Shown: positions 8,964 to 18,181, counted from the first letter of the stretch. The stretch is 64,000 nucleotides of DNA from Bacillus sp. SD088 (GCF_017355205.1 NZ_JADIJK010000001.1:372001-436000); one strand, 5' to 3'. Notes: a model not told the origin generated them from the sequence alone. Program-made: numbers and translations.

Positions 8964-10106
8964 TTAGGAAAAATCAGTTAACTTAAAACGGACACCTATG
9001 ACATACGGTCTAGCTTCCTTCCCCTTTTGTATAACTTCTTCTTTATCAAAATACCCATAAGAGTTCAGAAAAAAAGTACCGTCTCTCATTACAACATTTC
9101 CAGCATAACCACAATCACCCGATTTTTTCGATGGAGTGAAGTCTCGGCCTAAAAGAATACGATACTCCCCTTCTTCTCCATTTATTAAATCATCATAAGT
9201 CCCAACCCAAGCTACCCAATCTCCTGCCATCCAATCATCCTCTTCAATCACTCCATCATTATTATAATCCAATATAATTTCCCGAAAAGATATAACAAGT
9301 CGACCACTAATTGGATCATAGGCGGCTTTATGTCGTTCCCCATTTATAGAACCCGGAACTTCTCTGGGGGTTGTCCAGTGCTCTCCTTCGTCATTTGAAA
9401 AAGAAATCGTTGATGTATGCATATGTGATTGGCTTCTCGCTAATAAGGCAAGTTGATGACCATCTGGGGAACGAAAAATACACGCTTCACATAATTGAAC
9501 AGTCTGTTCTATTTCGCGATAGGGCTGTAAATAAGGTTCAGGCTTACTCCACCGCTCTTCCCCATTCTCTGAAAAAGTTAAGTACGTTTTATAATTGATA
9601 AATTTGGAATCATGATAGACCCCCATCCATCGATCCAACCATTGACCCTTTTCACCCTTCAAACGAACGAGACTAGACATCGCCACAATTGTTTGGTGTC
9701 CTATAAACCATTCCTTATAGTCACTCCAAGTTTTCCCTAAATCGGTCGAGATCGATGTTTTCCATCCTTTAAATTGATCCTCTCCCCAACCAGGTCCACC
9801 TGAAATAGAAATGAGCTTTTGTTGACCATGATTACAATCGAGTTGATAAATTGTCGGCGTTTCGCGGGAATCCCTCCATGTTTCATTTGGAACGATTCTC
9901 CCTTGCCAAGTTAATCCACCATCCACACTTTTATTGAGCAGTGCCTCTCCGATTCCATGTCCTTTCGGATAGACAGTAAAGATCGTCTGTTCATCATTAA
10001 GTAAAATCGAATCCGGTTGACCTAAATATTGGCCTGGTTCACGATCAATAATAATTTGTTGTTGGGGATCTATTTTATGAATAGGTAGTGTATTTTGAAT
10101 AGACAT
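8964..10106 (-). CDS. Sialidase-fold (BNR/Asp-box) protein, leaderless
   Basis: 380 residues with several Asp-box repeats: SVDGGLTWQG, STDLGKTWSDY, SENGEERWSK and SNDEGEHWTTP, which define a six-bladed sialidase-like propeller. There is no signal peptide (MSIQNTLPIHKIDPQQ), so it should act in the cytoplasm. The usual YRIP arginine motif is not obvious; GQPDSIL stands at that point, so it may be a divergent sialidase or act on a modified sialic acid. AAAGGAGGAAG precedes the ATG. It lies between the importer genes and nanE, suggesting that it processes imported sialylated or sialic-acid-like compounds. Confidence 0.75.
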   Translation of the reverse strand: MSIQNTLPIHKIDPQQQIIIDREPGQYLGQPDSILLNDEQTIFTVYPKGHGIGEALLNKSVDGGLTWQGRIVPNETWRDSRETPTIYQLDCNHGQQKLISISGGPGWGEDQFKGWKTSISTDLGKTWSDYKEWFIGHQTIVAMSSLVRLKGEKGQWLDRWMGVYHDSKFINYKTYLTFSENGEERWSKPEPYLQPYREIEQTVQLCEACIFRSPDGHQLALLARSQSHMHTSTISFSNDEGEHWTTPREVPGSINGERHKAAYDPISGRLVISFREIILDYNNDGVIEEDDWMAGDWVAWVGTYDDLINGEEGEYRILLGRDFTPSKKSGDCGYAGNVVMRDGTFFLNSYGYFDKEEVIQKGKEARPYVIGVRFKLTDFS

Positions 10107-10200
10107 CGATCGCTTCCTCCTTTAACCGACTCATCATACGCAATGCTTATTACTAGAAAAAGCCCCTTAGTTTATAACCTCGGGACCATTGTTCTACTTA

Positions 10201-11901
10201 TTAATCTTCTGGATTAAGAAGGTCATCCACAGTTGCCGCCTTTTCTAGTTCCTCAAGTTTCTCTTTCCCGCCGTTGTTCATCCAATTTTGCACATAATTA
10301 TCCCACTCTTTATCAATATCGACCTCTCCAACGATCGACTTCATTCTAAATTCATCAACGATTGTCGTTAATTGAGCACCATAGCGTTTATCAATTTCTC
10401 TTCCATTTGTTTCATTTAAAAGATCATATTTATACGGTCGTATTAACATTTTTTCCTGAATATCATCTCGAGCATAAAAATCTTCTTTTAACTTTAATGT
10501 ATACTCTGAAGTAAACCAAGTTACTCTCTCTTTAGTATATGTTCTAAAATTATAAGCCCAAAATCCAGAATTACCTTCTTCCAAATCCCATTCTGGCTTT
10601 ACCTTCAAGGCCGACTTTTCAGGTTCTCCCTCCCATTCGGAGTGCACGTCCACTTCACCATATAAAGTCCATCTCGCATCATCATCCAGATTAATATAAT
10701 CAAAAATTTGTAAAATCCTAGCCAGTTCTTCATCTGTAACATCTTTAGATACATAAAAATTATCTGCTAGGTCAACAACTGGTAGATAAGCTCCTTCCCC
10801 TTGATACCCATCTGGTCCAATTTCAGGAGCAAGGGCTAACACTTTTGCAGTGGAATCTGGATCTTCGACAACATTTTGTGGGGCGCGTCCCCTTGCCCAG
10901 TCATCCATAGCAAGATAAGCAGGTTGCGCAATATAATAACCAACCTTTCCTTGCTTATATTTTTCCCACCCTTTTTGCTCATCTAAAGTTGTAAACTCAG
11001 GATCAATGATTCCCATATCATACCACTTAGCCATGAGCTTCAACCACTCTTTATATTGGTTAGAAATTTCTGTTACGACTAATTCCCCATCTTCCATTAA
11101 ATTATATCCGTTTGCTACTCCAAATGCCCCCATTAAAGTGGTCGCCCAATTCAGATTATTATTAGCAGGTAAAATCCCGTACGTATCTTTCTTCCCATTT
11201 CCATCAGGATCATCGTTCACGAAGGCTAGTAAAATTTCCTCTAATTCCTTAATCGTATAAGCTTCTTCTGTATATAGGATGTTTTCCCGTTTACCTGGGC
11301 CTACAGGCTTTAAATCTCCTGGCGGTTCAAATCCTAGCTTTTCTAACCAGTCCAAGCGAAGAGTTGGCCCCCAAGCTAGACCTTCTACATGAGCATATTG
11401 GCCAATTAAGGATAAATATTCATTATCAGTTCCATCTTTTAAATTCATAATCGGTCCAGGTTGATGTTCCTCTAGCATCTTCATATATCGTGGAGCATAT
11501 TTTTCTAGCATTTCTTTCGGAATTGTTCTCGTTAGACCAGAATCATACATTTCCTGTGGAGTTTGTCCTCCCGCCGTAAAAGAAAAGGTATCAGGCAAGT
11601 CACCCGATGCTACTAATAGATTCACTTGGTCTTCGTTCCAAGTATCAATTTTCACATTTTTAATCTTGATATTAAACATCTCTTCTAAACGTTTTTGGAC
11701 ATAGTTTCCTTCTTCTACTTTTCCTCTCGTAATAGAACCAGATAACTCTAGTGTTAACTCATCATTGAAATCCCCCGGTTCAGGTAGAGACGAGATATCG
11801 ACTTCTTTCTCAGCTTCTTTACTCACATTTGAGCTACAACCAGATATGATAAGAACCATAATCAAAAATACAACAAAAAATATGCCTTTTAAACTTTTCA
11901 T
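10201..11901 (-). CDS. Extracellular solute-binding lipoprotein, CUT1/LplA type
   Basis: 566-residue substrate-binding lipoprotein for the adjacent permeases. The signal peptide ends in the lipobox IISGC (Cys22), so it is anchored to the outer face of the membrane. It is longer than typical family 1 sugar-binding proteins, like the LplA group. It contains a calcium-loop-like stretch (NDDPDGNGKKD) as in its relatives at 27-30 kb. GGGGGAG precedes the ATG. Since it sits with sialidases, nanE and nanA, the likely ligand is a sialylated oligosaccharide or free sialic acid; this is inference from context. Confidence 0.9.
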   Translation of the reverse strand: MKSLKGIFFVVFLIMVLIISGCSSNVSKEAEKEVDISSLPEPGDFNDELTLELSGSITRGKVEEGNYVQKRLEEMFNIKIKNVKIDTWNEDQVNLLVASGDLPDTFSFTAGGQTPQEMYDSGLTRTIPKEMLEKYAPRYMKMLEEHQPGPIMNLKDGTDNEYLSLIGQYAHVEGLAWGPTLRLDWLEKLGFEPPGDLKPVGPGKRENILYTEEAYTIKELEEILLAFVNDDPDGNGKKDTYGILPANNNLNWATTLMGAFGVANGYNLMEDGELVVTEISNQYKEWLKLMAKWYDMGIIDPEFTTLDEQKGWEKYKQGKVGYYIAQPAYLAMDDWARGRAPQNVVEDPDSTAKVLALAPEIGPDGYQGEGAYLPVVDLADNFYVSKDVTDEELARILQIFDYINLDDDARWTLYGEVDVHSEWEGEPEKSALKVKPEWDLEEGNSGFWAYNFRTYTKERVTWFTSEYTLKLKEDFYARDDIQEKMLIRPYKYDLLNETNGREIDKRYGAQLTTIVDEFRMKSIVGEVDIDKEWDNYVQNWMNNGGKEKLEELEKAATVDDLLNPED

Positions 11902-11922
11902 CGTTTCTCCCCCTTGTATCTA

Positions 11923-12813
11923 TCAACCTTTTAATGATCCAATCATAATACCTTTAATGAAGTATTTTTGTACAAATGGATAAACTAAAACAATTGGTCC
12001 AATAGAAATGATAACGGTCGCAGCCCTGACATTACTTAACAGAAGGTTTCTGCTGGATCCCCCACCTCCTCCAAGAGCTGCGGCATCAGTAGATTGCGAT
12101 AAATCCATCGCCGTAAGCATATCTCTTACAATAATTTGTAAAACTGATTTTGCATCATCTTGAATATAAACCAAGGCATGGAACCATTCATTCCAATGAA
12201 AGACAGCCGCCCATAAAGCAATCGTTGCTATAACTGGCTTGGAAAGCGGTAGGATAATTTTGGTTAAAATCGTAAAATAACTTGCTCCATCCATCATTGC
12301 AGATTCTTCAATACCTTTATCAATGGTCATGAAGTAATTTCTCATAATAATGATGTAGAAAACATTGACAGCGGTTGGTAAGATCAAAGCCCATCTAGTA
12401 TCTATTAGGCCCAAGTTTTTCACTAGTAAGTAGTCAGGAATAATCCCGCCGGAAAAAAACATTGCAATTAGAAAAAAAATTGTAATTGTATTCCGAAATG
12501 GTAATTCCCTTTTAGAAAGTGGGTAGGCCGCTAATGTTGTGAAAGCAACGATTAAAAAAGTACCAGCTACGGTTCGAACTATCGTATTCATATACGCTTT
12601 CATAATATGGCCATATCCAAACACGAACTGGTAAGCATCAGAAATCCATTTTTCTGGCCATAAATTTGCGCCCAAGCTTGAAGCTTGATTAGGATCTGAA
12701 AAGGATAAAACAAATGTTTGCCAGAACGGATATAAAACAAGAAAAGAAAAAAAGCAAAATCCAATGACTAAACAAATTTCGAACAAGGAAAATTTCCTTT
12801 TTTTGATACCCAT
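11923..12813 (-). CDS. Carbohydrate ABC transporter permease, LplC/YtcP type
   Basis: 296 residues with six hydrophobic segments. The cytoplasmic EAA loop EESAMMDGASYFTILTKIIL marks a CUT1 permease, and the C-terminus ends GIMIGSLKG, as is usual for the LplC group. AAAGGGAG stands before the ATG. It follows the LplB-type permease by 18 bp and precedes the binding protein by 21 bp, so the three form one transporter unit. No ATPase gene is present; a shared MsmX-type ATPase elsewhere is likely. Confidence 0.93.
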   Translation of the reverse strand: MGIKKRKFSLFEICLVIGFCFFSFLVLYPFWQTFVLSFSDPNQASSLGANLWPEKWISDAYQFVFGYGHIMKAYMNTIVRTVAGTFLIVAFTTLAAYPLSKRELPFRNTITIFFLIAMFFSGGIIPDYLLVKNLGLIDTRWALILPTAVNVFYIIIMRNYFMTIDKGIEESAMMDGASYFTILTKIILPLSKPVIATIALWAAVFHWNEWFHALVYIQDDAKSVLQIIVRDMLTAMDLSQSTDAAALGGGGGSSRNLLLSNVRAATVIISIGPIVLVYPFVQKYFIKGIMIGSLKG

Positions 12814-12831
12814 AAGTGCACAACTCCCTTT

Positions 12832-13782
12832 TTACCAAATTCCATGTTCACTTTTTCTGCGGATAATAGCATTTGCTCCCAAAATAAAGAGAACCCCTAT
12901 CACATTTTTGAATAACCCCACCGCAGTAGCATAATCGAATTGAAATTGCTCTAAACCACTTCTGTAAACATATGTATCAATAATATCTGCCACTTCATAA
13001 ACGAGTGGATTATACAAATTCAAGATTTGGTCAAACCCTGCATTCAAAATCCCACCTAAACGAAGAATAAACATAATAATTACCATTGGCATAATAGAGG
13101 GTAATGTGACATGAATCATTTTCTTGAATCTTCCAGCTCCATCCATTTCAGCCGCTTCATATAATGCCGGATCAATTGAGGCTATAGAAGCGATATAGAT
13201 GATTGCTCCATATCCGATTTCTTTCCAAATATCCGTGATAAGAAGAACTGGCACAAAGAAAACCTTACTAGACAAGAAGTTTATTGGATCGCCACCAAAC
13301 ATCGTGATGACATAATTAATTATTCCCCGCTGTGGAGAAAAGACTTCAATGATCATGGCTGATAAGATAACCCAAGACATAAAATGTGGTAAATACGAGA
13401 TTGATTGTGTCACTTTTAAGAACTTTTGATTGCGAATTTCATTTAACAGTAATGCAAAAATAATTGGTGCCGGGAATGAAATAAGAATCTTTAGCAGACT
13501 AATGATAATCGTATTTTTTAATGCTCTTATAAACATAAAATCTGTAAATAAACGTTTAAAATGGTCGAAATTGTTCCAAGGACTGTCCCAAATTCCAAGA
13601 CCTGGTGAAAAATCCTTAAACGAAATGATGACTCCATACATCGGAAGATAATTAAAGATGAACAACATTACTACTGGAAATAATAGCATGGCATATAGTA
13701 ACTTCATCTTTTTCATTTGTGTCCATGTGGAGGCTTTTTTATTAAATTGTAAAGATGTTTTGGCTGTTTCGACCTTTGCCAT
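12832..13782 (-). CDS. Carbohydrate ABC transporter permease, LplB type
   Basis: 316 residues, the partner permease of the CUT1 importer. It shows the N-terminal LplB-like stretch FNYLPMYGVIISFKDFSPG and the EAA loop YEAAEMDGAGRFKKMIHVTL. AGGGAGTG precedes the ATG. It is the first gene of the operon permease-permease-binding protein-sialidase-like-nanE. Two GntR-type palindromes lie in its upstream region, so the whole operon is probably derepressed by a sialic acid derivative. Confidence 0.93.
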   Translation of the reverse strand: MAKVETAKTSLQFNKKASTWTQMKKMKLLYAMLLFPVVMLFIFNYLPMYGVIISFKDFSPGLGIWDSPWNNFDHFKRLFTDFMFIRALKNTIIISLLKILISFPAPIIFALLLNEIRNQKFLKVTQSISYLPHFMSWVILSAMIIEVFSPQRGIINYVITMFGGDPINFLSSKVFFVPVLLITDIWKEIGYGAIIYIASIASIDPALYEAAEMDGAGRFKKMIHVTLPSIMPMVIIMFILRLGGILNAGFDQILNLYNPLVYEVADIIDTYVYRSGLEQFQFDYATAVGLFKNVIGVLFILGANAIIRRKSEHGIW

Positions 13783-13860
13783 ACTAAACCACTCCCTTCC
13801 GCTAAGATAATCTTTTTCTGGTATAAACCAGAAGATTAATCAATTTATTTCTAATATATT

Positions 13861-13873
13861 ATGGTAGTACCAT
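13861..13873. promoter_or_regulatory. GntR/FadR-type operator 1
   Basis: ATGGTAGTACCAT fits the FadR-subfamily pattern TnGTnnnACnA. It is about 80 bp before the LplB-type permease start. Related copies are at 13917, 16448 and 17449. Confidence 0.75.
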
Positions 13874-13916
13874 TTTAATTATCTGCAATGAGAGTAAATC
13901 GAATTCAATACCGTAG

Positions 13917-13931
13917 TATGGTAGTACCATA
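13917..13931. promoter_or_regulatory. GntR/FadR-type operator 2
   Basis: TATGGTAGTACCATA has 7-bp arms in perfect dyad around a central base. Its centre is 57 bp from that of operator 1, between five and six helical turns, so looping between the two is possible. Confidence 0.75.
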
Positions 13932-14127
13932 TTCTCTTATCAAGAGATTAATCGCTTTCACATCATCTGTCAACATATTTTTACAAAATTCGCGAATCTT
14001 ATAGAAGAACTATAGGTAGAGACCTCGAGATGGTTGTGGTTAGACATCGGTTTAGAGCCAATTGTCTAACCACTTGCTTTATTAAATGAGATAAGAACAC
14101 ACTACGCTACTCCTATGGTAGTCCCTG

Positions 14128-15468
14128 TTATGCCTTTAACCACTCTAATGAAAAGGAAGCAAACGGGATATCCATCTTATTCCAATCATGATAATCATAG
14201 TGACGCTCATATAATATGCCGATTTCTCCATTTTTCATAACAGTTAAACAAGAATACCCAAAGTACCCTTCTTCAATCACCTTGCTGTAGGGCCATGTTT
14301 TTCCGCCGTCTTCGCTTAAACGAACTGTTCCTGTAATCCTTTTCTCTTCATCAGCAGGATTTGAAAATAGAACACGAACTTTGCCATCCCCGAGATCAGG
14401 GTAAAGAGTCACACTTGATTGACAAATTGGATCAAGTAATGTCTTATCAAATTGGACTTCTCCCCAAGTTTCTCCCCCGTCTGTACTTGTCGTGACAGCC
14501 GTTCTTTGCTTTCCATAATGATTCCGTAAATAATATCTTAATTCGCCTGTCGGTAATTGAATCACCTGTGATTCTGTTAAATATTGTTTCTCATGCGAAA
14601 TTGTTTTTGCTGTTAATTCCTCTCCATCTAATACTCTTCCATCATTTGGAGATTCGCCCCTTTTCCAGGTAGCGCCATGATCATCACTATAAATACAAGC
14701 ACAGGACAAACAGCCTGCTTCATTGGAAAAATAAATGGGAAACACCAAGCGACCTTTCTTTGTGCCATGCTTTAACTGAATACCACAACCTGGGCCTGAG
14801 CCGATAAAACGCATCCATTCTTCCTTTACACTAAGATTTAACTCTCTTGGTTTCGACCATGTTAAACCATCATCATCACTTTGAATAATGTGTAAAAAGG
14901 ATGTTCTTGCTTCTAATAAACTTTCATTTGGGTCAATTCCCTGTTTGAAATACATATTGCCCATCGCCTCTTGCCCCTTGAACACATATCCTTCTTCATC
15001 AACGGAATAATCTGTTTCTTGCCCTTTTTCATTTACAACTTTCCCATCTGTTTCAAGCAAAAATAGATTCCCATCACAGTCATATAGTTTTCTTCGTCCC
15101 TCTGTATCAAATCCAATGCCAGGAACACTATTTCGCAATCCAATACCACCAGGTGTATGACAATAGATCATAAAGATAGAGCCAGTTTCTTCGTCTTCTA
15201 GTAAAGCGGTGTCAATTGCTGCTGCACCGTCTAAACCTTCCCCTGCAAAACTGACTAACTTTTGAACCGGTCCCCAAGTCTTACCATGGTCTTCACTCCG
15301 TCTAATACTCGCATCAATTTGATTTGGGTTATCTGTATGGTCGGCAATTCTTGCATCAATCCCTGCAATGACAGTCCCTTTTTTCGTTGTAATCATAGAC
15401 GGGATTCGATAAGCCTTTGAACCAGCCAAGTCTGGATAAAACACTACTTGTGTATCAATATTTGCCAA
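14128..15468 (-). CDS. Exo-alpha-sialidase (GH33-like), leaderless
   Basis: 446 residues. It has the sialidase YRIP motif (Tyr20-Arg21-Ile22-Pro23, giving the first arginine of the triad), the following GIDAR, and five Asp boxes: SEDHGKTWG, SDDDGLTWSK, SDDHGATWKR, STDGGETWG and SEDGGKTWP. It should release terminal sialic acid. There is no signal peptide, so cleavage is expected inside the cell, on imported sialosides. The start is TTG: GGAGG lies 8 bp upstream, inside the last codons of nanA, and the genes are 3 bp apart, which points to translational coupling. Confidence 0.88.
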   Translation of the reverse strand: MANIDTQVVFYPDLAGSKAYRIPSMITTKKGTVIAGIDARIADHTDNPNQIDASIRRSEDHGKTWGPVQKLVSFAGEGLDGAAAIDTALLEDEETGSIFMIYCHTPGGIGLRNSVPGIGFDTEGRRKLYDCDGNLFLLETDGKVVNEKGQETDYSVDEEGYVFKGQEAMGNMYFKQGIDPNESLLEARTSFLHIIQSDDDGLTWSKPRELNLSVKEEWMRFIGSGPGCGIQLKHGTKKGRLVFPIYFSNEAGCLSCACIYSDDHGATWKRGESPNDGRVLDGEELTAKTISHEKQYLTESQVIQLPTGELRYYLRNHYGKQRTAVTTSTDGGETWGEVQFDKTLLDPICQSSVTLYPDLGDGKVRVLFSNPADEEKRITGTVRLSEDGGKTWPYSKVIEEGYFGYSCLTVMKNGEIGILYERHYDYHDWNKMDIPFASFSLEWLKA

Positions 15469-15471
15469 TTT

Positions 15472-16419
15472 TTATACCTCCAGCTCATCTTTCTTTTTCG
15501 TTACAAGTTCAATCGTTTCTTCGATTTCTCGATTAAGGGCCTCCAGTTCAAGCCAATCCTCGTTTTTTTCGATCGGTAAAAGTGGCAAACGAGGTTGCCC
15601 TGTTTCTATTCCTCTTAAGCTCAGGATTGCTTTACAAGCACCGTATAAAGAGGGAAACGTTAGTAATTTAGAGATAAATCGGTTGATTTCTGTTTGGATA
15701 AACTGAGCTTTTTTAATTTTCCCTTCCGAAAAACTCGTTTCCAATTCACAATATAGTTGTGGCATGACCCCATAGGTTCCGCCGATGCCTCCATCTGCCC
15801 CCATAATTCGCCCACCTATATATTGCTCATCCGGGCCATTCAGCACCAAAAATTCTTTATCAGCGTTGGCTTTTAATTGCTGGAGTTCATATACACTTTC
15901 AGCTGACATCTTAATGCCAATAACCTTTTGTTCAGCAACCATTTTTTTATAAAGTGCTGATGTGAGATTAAATCCTGTCGTTTGTGGAATATGGTAAATG
16001 ATAAATGGCAAAGAGGCGGCCTCAATCATTTCCTTCCAATGCCTTTCAACTGATTCCTCTGGTAAACGGTAATAAATAGCCGGAACAGATGAAATTGCCG
16101 CTACATTACATTTTTCAGCATGTCGAGCCAATTCAACACTTTCCCTTGTTGAGTTTGCGCCGATGTGAGCAATGATCGTTAGCTTCTCTCCAACTGCGCT
16201 CACCACCGCCTCCAAAACTTCTTTACGTTCCTCCACTGTTTGCAGAATTCCTTCTCCTGAACTTCCGCCAACATACAGGCCTTTAATCCCTGAGTCAGCA
16301 TAATAGTTAGCTAATTTCTTAACTCTTTCTTTATCCACTTCTCCTGCCGCATCATAAGCAGAATACATGGCTACAAAAACACCTTTAAATTGATCAAGAT
16401 CCCAAGTCATATTTTTCAT
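15472..16419 (-). CDS. nanA: N-acetylneuraminate lyase (DapA/NAL family)
   Basis: Splits N-acetylneuraminate to ManNAc and pyruvate. The 315-residue TIM barrel shows the NAL/DapA signatures: GGSSGEG (substrate carboxylate site), YHIPQTTGF with the catalytic tyrosine, and IGIKMSAES with the Schiff-base lysine. GGSSGEG is the form seen in NAL rather than in dihydrodipicolinate synthase. It is first in a two-gene operon with the sialidase. A GntR-type operator and a cre-like site lie upstream. The SD before the ATG is weak (AAATGGG), so the exact start is slightly uncertain. Confidence 0.93.
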   Translation of the reverse strand: MKNMTWDLDQFKGVFVAMYSAYDAAGEVDKERVKKLANYYADSGIKGLYVGGSSGEGILQTVEERKEVLEAVVSAVGEKLTIIAHIGANSTRESVELARHAEKCNVAAISSVPAIYYRLPEESVERHWKEMIEAASLPFIIYHIPQTTGFNLTSALYKKMVAEQKVIGIKMSAESVYELQQLKANADKEFLVLNGPDEQYIGGRIMGADGGIGGTYGVMPQLYCELETSFSEGKIKKAQFIQTEINRFISKLLTFPSLYGACKAILSLRGIETGQPRLPLLPIEKNEDWLELEALNREIEETIELVTKKKDELEV

Positions 16420-16447
16420 CCCATTTCTTTATCTATGATGTTATAAT

Positions 16448-16460
16448 ATGGTCATACCAT
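16448..16460. promoter_or_regulatory. GntR/FadR-type operator 3 (nanA / regulator intergenic)
   Basis: ATGGTCATACCAT has the same arms as the other copies with a different centre. It lies 29 bp before nanA and about 200 bp before the divergent GntR gene. Confidence 0.7.
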
Positions 16461-16475
16461 TTACTCTCCTTCAAA

Positions 16476-16489
16476 ACTAAACGCTTTCA
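16476..16489. promoter_or_regulatory. cre-like site upstream of nanA
   Basis: Read on the minus strand, TGAAAGCGTTTAGT matches the cre consensus except at position 13 (and the less conserved last base). It suggests CcpA control of the nanA-sialidase operon. Confidence 0.5.
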
Positions 16490-16663
16490 AATCAAATGTC
16501 AAGCTGTTTTTAGCATTCTTCCATTTTTTGTTTCTTTATCTTTTCAGACCGAATGATTTGGTTATTGTATTAATTGTCTTTTAAATAGAAAAAACATTCC
16601 TTTTAGTTATATACTGGTGACAAGACTACGATTATAAATATATTTTTAGTGAGGAAGAAAAAC

Positions 16664-17338
16664 ATGGCGCAACGAAAACAAACGTTATCAGAAATTGTTA
16701 TTGAACGAATAAAAACTCATATTGCGGAACATCAATACCAATCAGGTGACCAGCTACCATCTGAGAAGGAAATCATTCAAATGTTAGGCGTGAGTAGAAC
16801 GGCTGTTAGAGAAGCTTTAAAATCACTTCAATCGCAAGGAATCATCGAGATCAAACCTGGTGTCGGTATTTTTGTCACAAAAGTCCACCTGCAAAGTTAT
16901 TTAAAAAATATCTCTCCATTTTTAGCTTTTGATCAAACCAAATTCAAAGAACTGATTGATGCACGAATTATCCTCGAATTGGGAGCTGTCGAACTCGCGA
17001 TAAACCATTACCATATCGATGAGATCAATCAAATGGAGAAATGGAATAACTTGATTTTAGAAAAAGCCAAAAAGGGAGAAAAGCCAAAAGAAGAGGATCG
17101 CCTATTTCATAAAACACTATTTAATGCCACGGGCAATGAGACCTATATTCAACTTTCTTACATTATCAACGAATATTTCCAAGCCAACCAATTAGAAGAA
17201 GTTGTTGACTTGGAGGAATACAAACATTCCTACGAAGAACATAAACAGGTGATCAATGGGATTCGACAAAAGGATAAAGAAACAGCTCAACAGGAGATGA
17301 GAAACCATTTGAGTCATCTTTATAATCTGTTGCAATGA
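16664..17338 (+). CDS. GntR family regulator, FadR (FCD) subfamily, copy 1
   Basis: 224 residues. The winged helix reads LSEIVIERIKTHIAEHQYQS and PSEKEIIQMLGVSRTAVREA, followed by an all-helical FCD effector domain. The ATG at 16664 is chosen because GAGGA lies 8 bp upstream; a GTG five codons earlier lacks this. It is divergent from nanA and adjacent to a second FadR-type gene. The ATGGTAnTACCAT palindromes fit the operator form of this subfamily, so it is a good candidate for a NanR-like repressor. Which of the two paralogues binds which site cannot be seen. Confidence 0.9.
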   Translation: MAQRKQTLSEIVIERIKTHIAEHQYQSGDQLPSEKEIIQMLGVSRTAVREALKSLQSQGIIEIKPGVGIFVTKVHLQSYLKNISPFLAFDQTKFKELIDARIILELGAVELAINHYHIDEINQMEKWNNLILEKAKKGEKPKEEDRLFHKTLFNATGNETYIQLSYIINEYFQANQLEEVVDLEEYKHSYEEHKQVINGIRQKDKETAQQEMRNHLSHLYNLLQ

Positions 17339-17448
17339 GCAAAATACTCCTATGACAAGTGGGACACTACCCATAAAGGTAAAGAAGACGCTTTCCTTTT
17401 TATGATTTTATCTTTTCCATCTATATGATATAATATTTTAAAAGATCA

Positions 17449-17463
17449 TATGGTATTACCATA
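17449..17463. promoter_or_regulatory. GntR/FadR-type operator 4
   Basis: TATGGTATTACCATA, a perfect 7-1-7 dyad 42 bp before the second GntR gene. A TATAAT-like -10 (about 17429-17434) lies just upstream, so the operator covers the start of transcription and suggests autorepression. Confidence 0.75.
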
Positions 17464-17504
17464 AAGCATTATGTCATATCATTTTCAAGTAAGCGAGGAT
17501 AAAG

Positions 17505-18161
17505 ATGAAACCAATCCAAGATACTGAACGATTTACTTTAAGCAAAATTATTAGCGACGATCTTAAAGACTATATCATTCAAAATAAGCTCACTACAGGA
17601 GACCGCCTTCCTTCGGAGCGGGAGCTTGCAGCGAATATGGATGTAAGCCGTGTCATTATACGTGAGGCATTACGATCATTGGAAGCAACTGGTCTGGTCA
17701 CAATTAAACAAGGTGAAGGAGCCTTTGTTAATACGGACGATCCTCAGGTTATTTTCCAAAACCTCTTTCATTTTTGGAAAATGAACAGTGAAAAGACAGA
17801 TGAATTGCTTGAGCTTCGCTTTCTATTAGAAAAGGCAGCCATTGAACAGATTTGTCAGCATCCCAATGCTGAGCAATTCGAGCAATTAGAAAGGCTCATG
17901 CAAAAAATGGAGCAAACCGATGATCCAGATGAATTTCAACAATACGATGCAGCCTTTCATACTGGATTAATTGAGGCAACTCAAAACAGTTTGTTCATTC
18001 AATTAGCAGATACCATTGTGCAATATTTTGCAGAAGCTCCTGCTATCCCCTTTACCCAAGAAGAAAAGAATGTAACTGTAAAGGAACACGCCATAATCCT
18101 TCAAGCTTTAAAAACAGGAAAGCTTGATCAGGCATTGACCACATTGGAGGAACATTTGTAG
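17505..18161 (+). CDS. GntR family regulator, FadR (FCD) subfamily, copy 2
   Basis: 218 residues with a winged helix containing PSERELAANMDVSRVIIREA and then LEATGLVTIKQGEGAFV, followed by a helical FCD domain. CGAGGA precedes the ATG. It is only moderately similar to copy 1, so this is an old duplication or independent recruitment. The perfect palindrome in its leader suggests autorepression and makes it the prime candidate for the sialic acid regulator. A stem-loop with a T-run follows. Confidence 0.9.
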   Translation: MKPIQDTERFTLSKIISDDLKDYIIQNKLTTGDRLPSERELAANMDVSRVIIREALRSLEATGLVTIKQGEGAFVNTDDPQVIFQNLFHFWKMNSEKTDELLELRFLLEKAAIEQICQHPNAEQFEQLERLMQKMEQTDDPDEFQQYDAAFHTGLIEATQNSLFIQLADTIVQYFAEAPAIPFTQEEKNVTVKEHAIILQALKTGKLDQALTTLEEHL

Positions 18162-18181
18162 CGGCCAAGAAAGTAAACAGC

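Larger units (their letters stand above)
13783..14127. promoter_or_regulatory. Control region upstream of the importer-nanE operon
   Basis: No gene. It contains a palindrome TTCTGGT-ATAA-ACCAGAA (13817-13834), two GntR-type operators, a cre-like site TGAAAGCGATTAAT read on the minus strand (13947-13960, one clear mismatch), and a stem-loop GTGGTTAGACA/TGTCTAACCAC (14036-14046 with 14063-14073). The stem-loop lies after the upstream sialidase gene and probably ends its transcript, although the T-run is poor. Confidence 0.6.
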
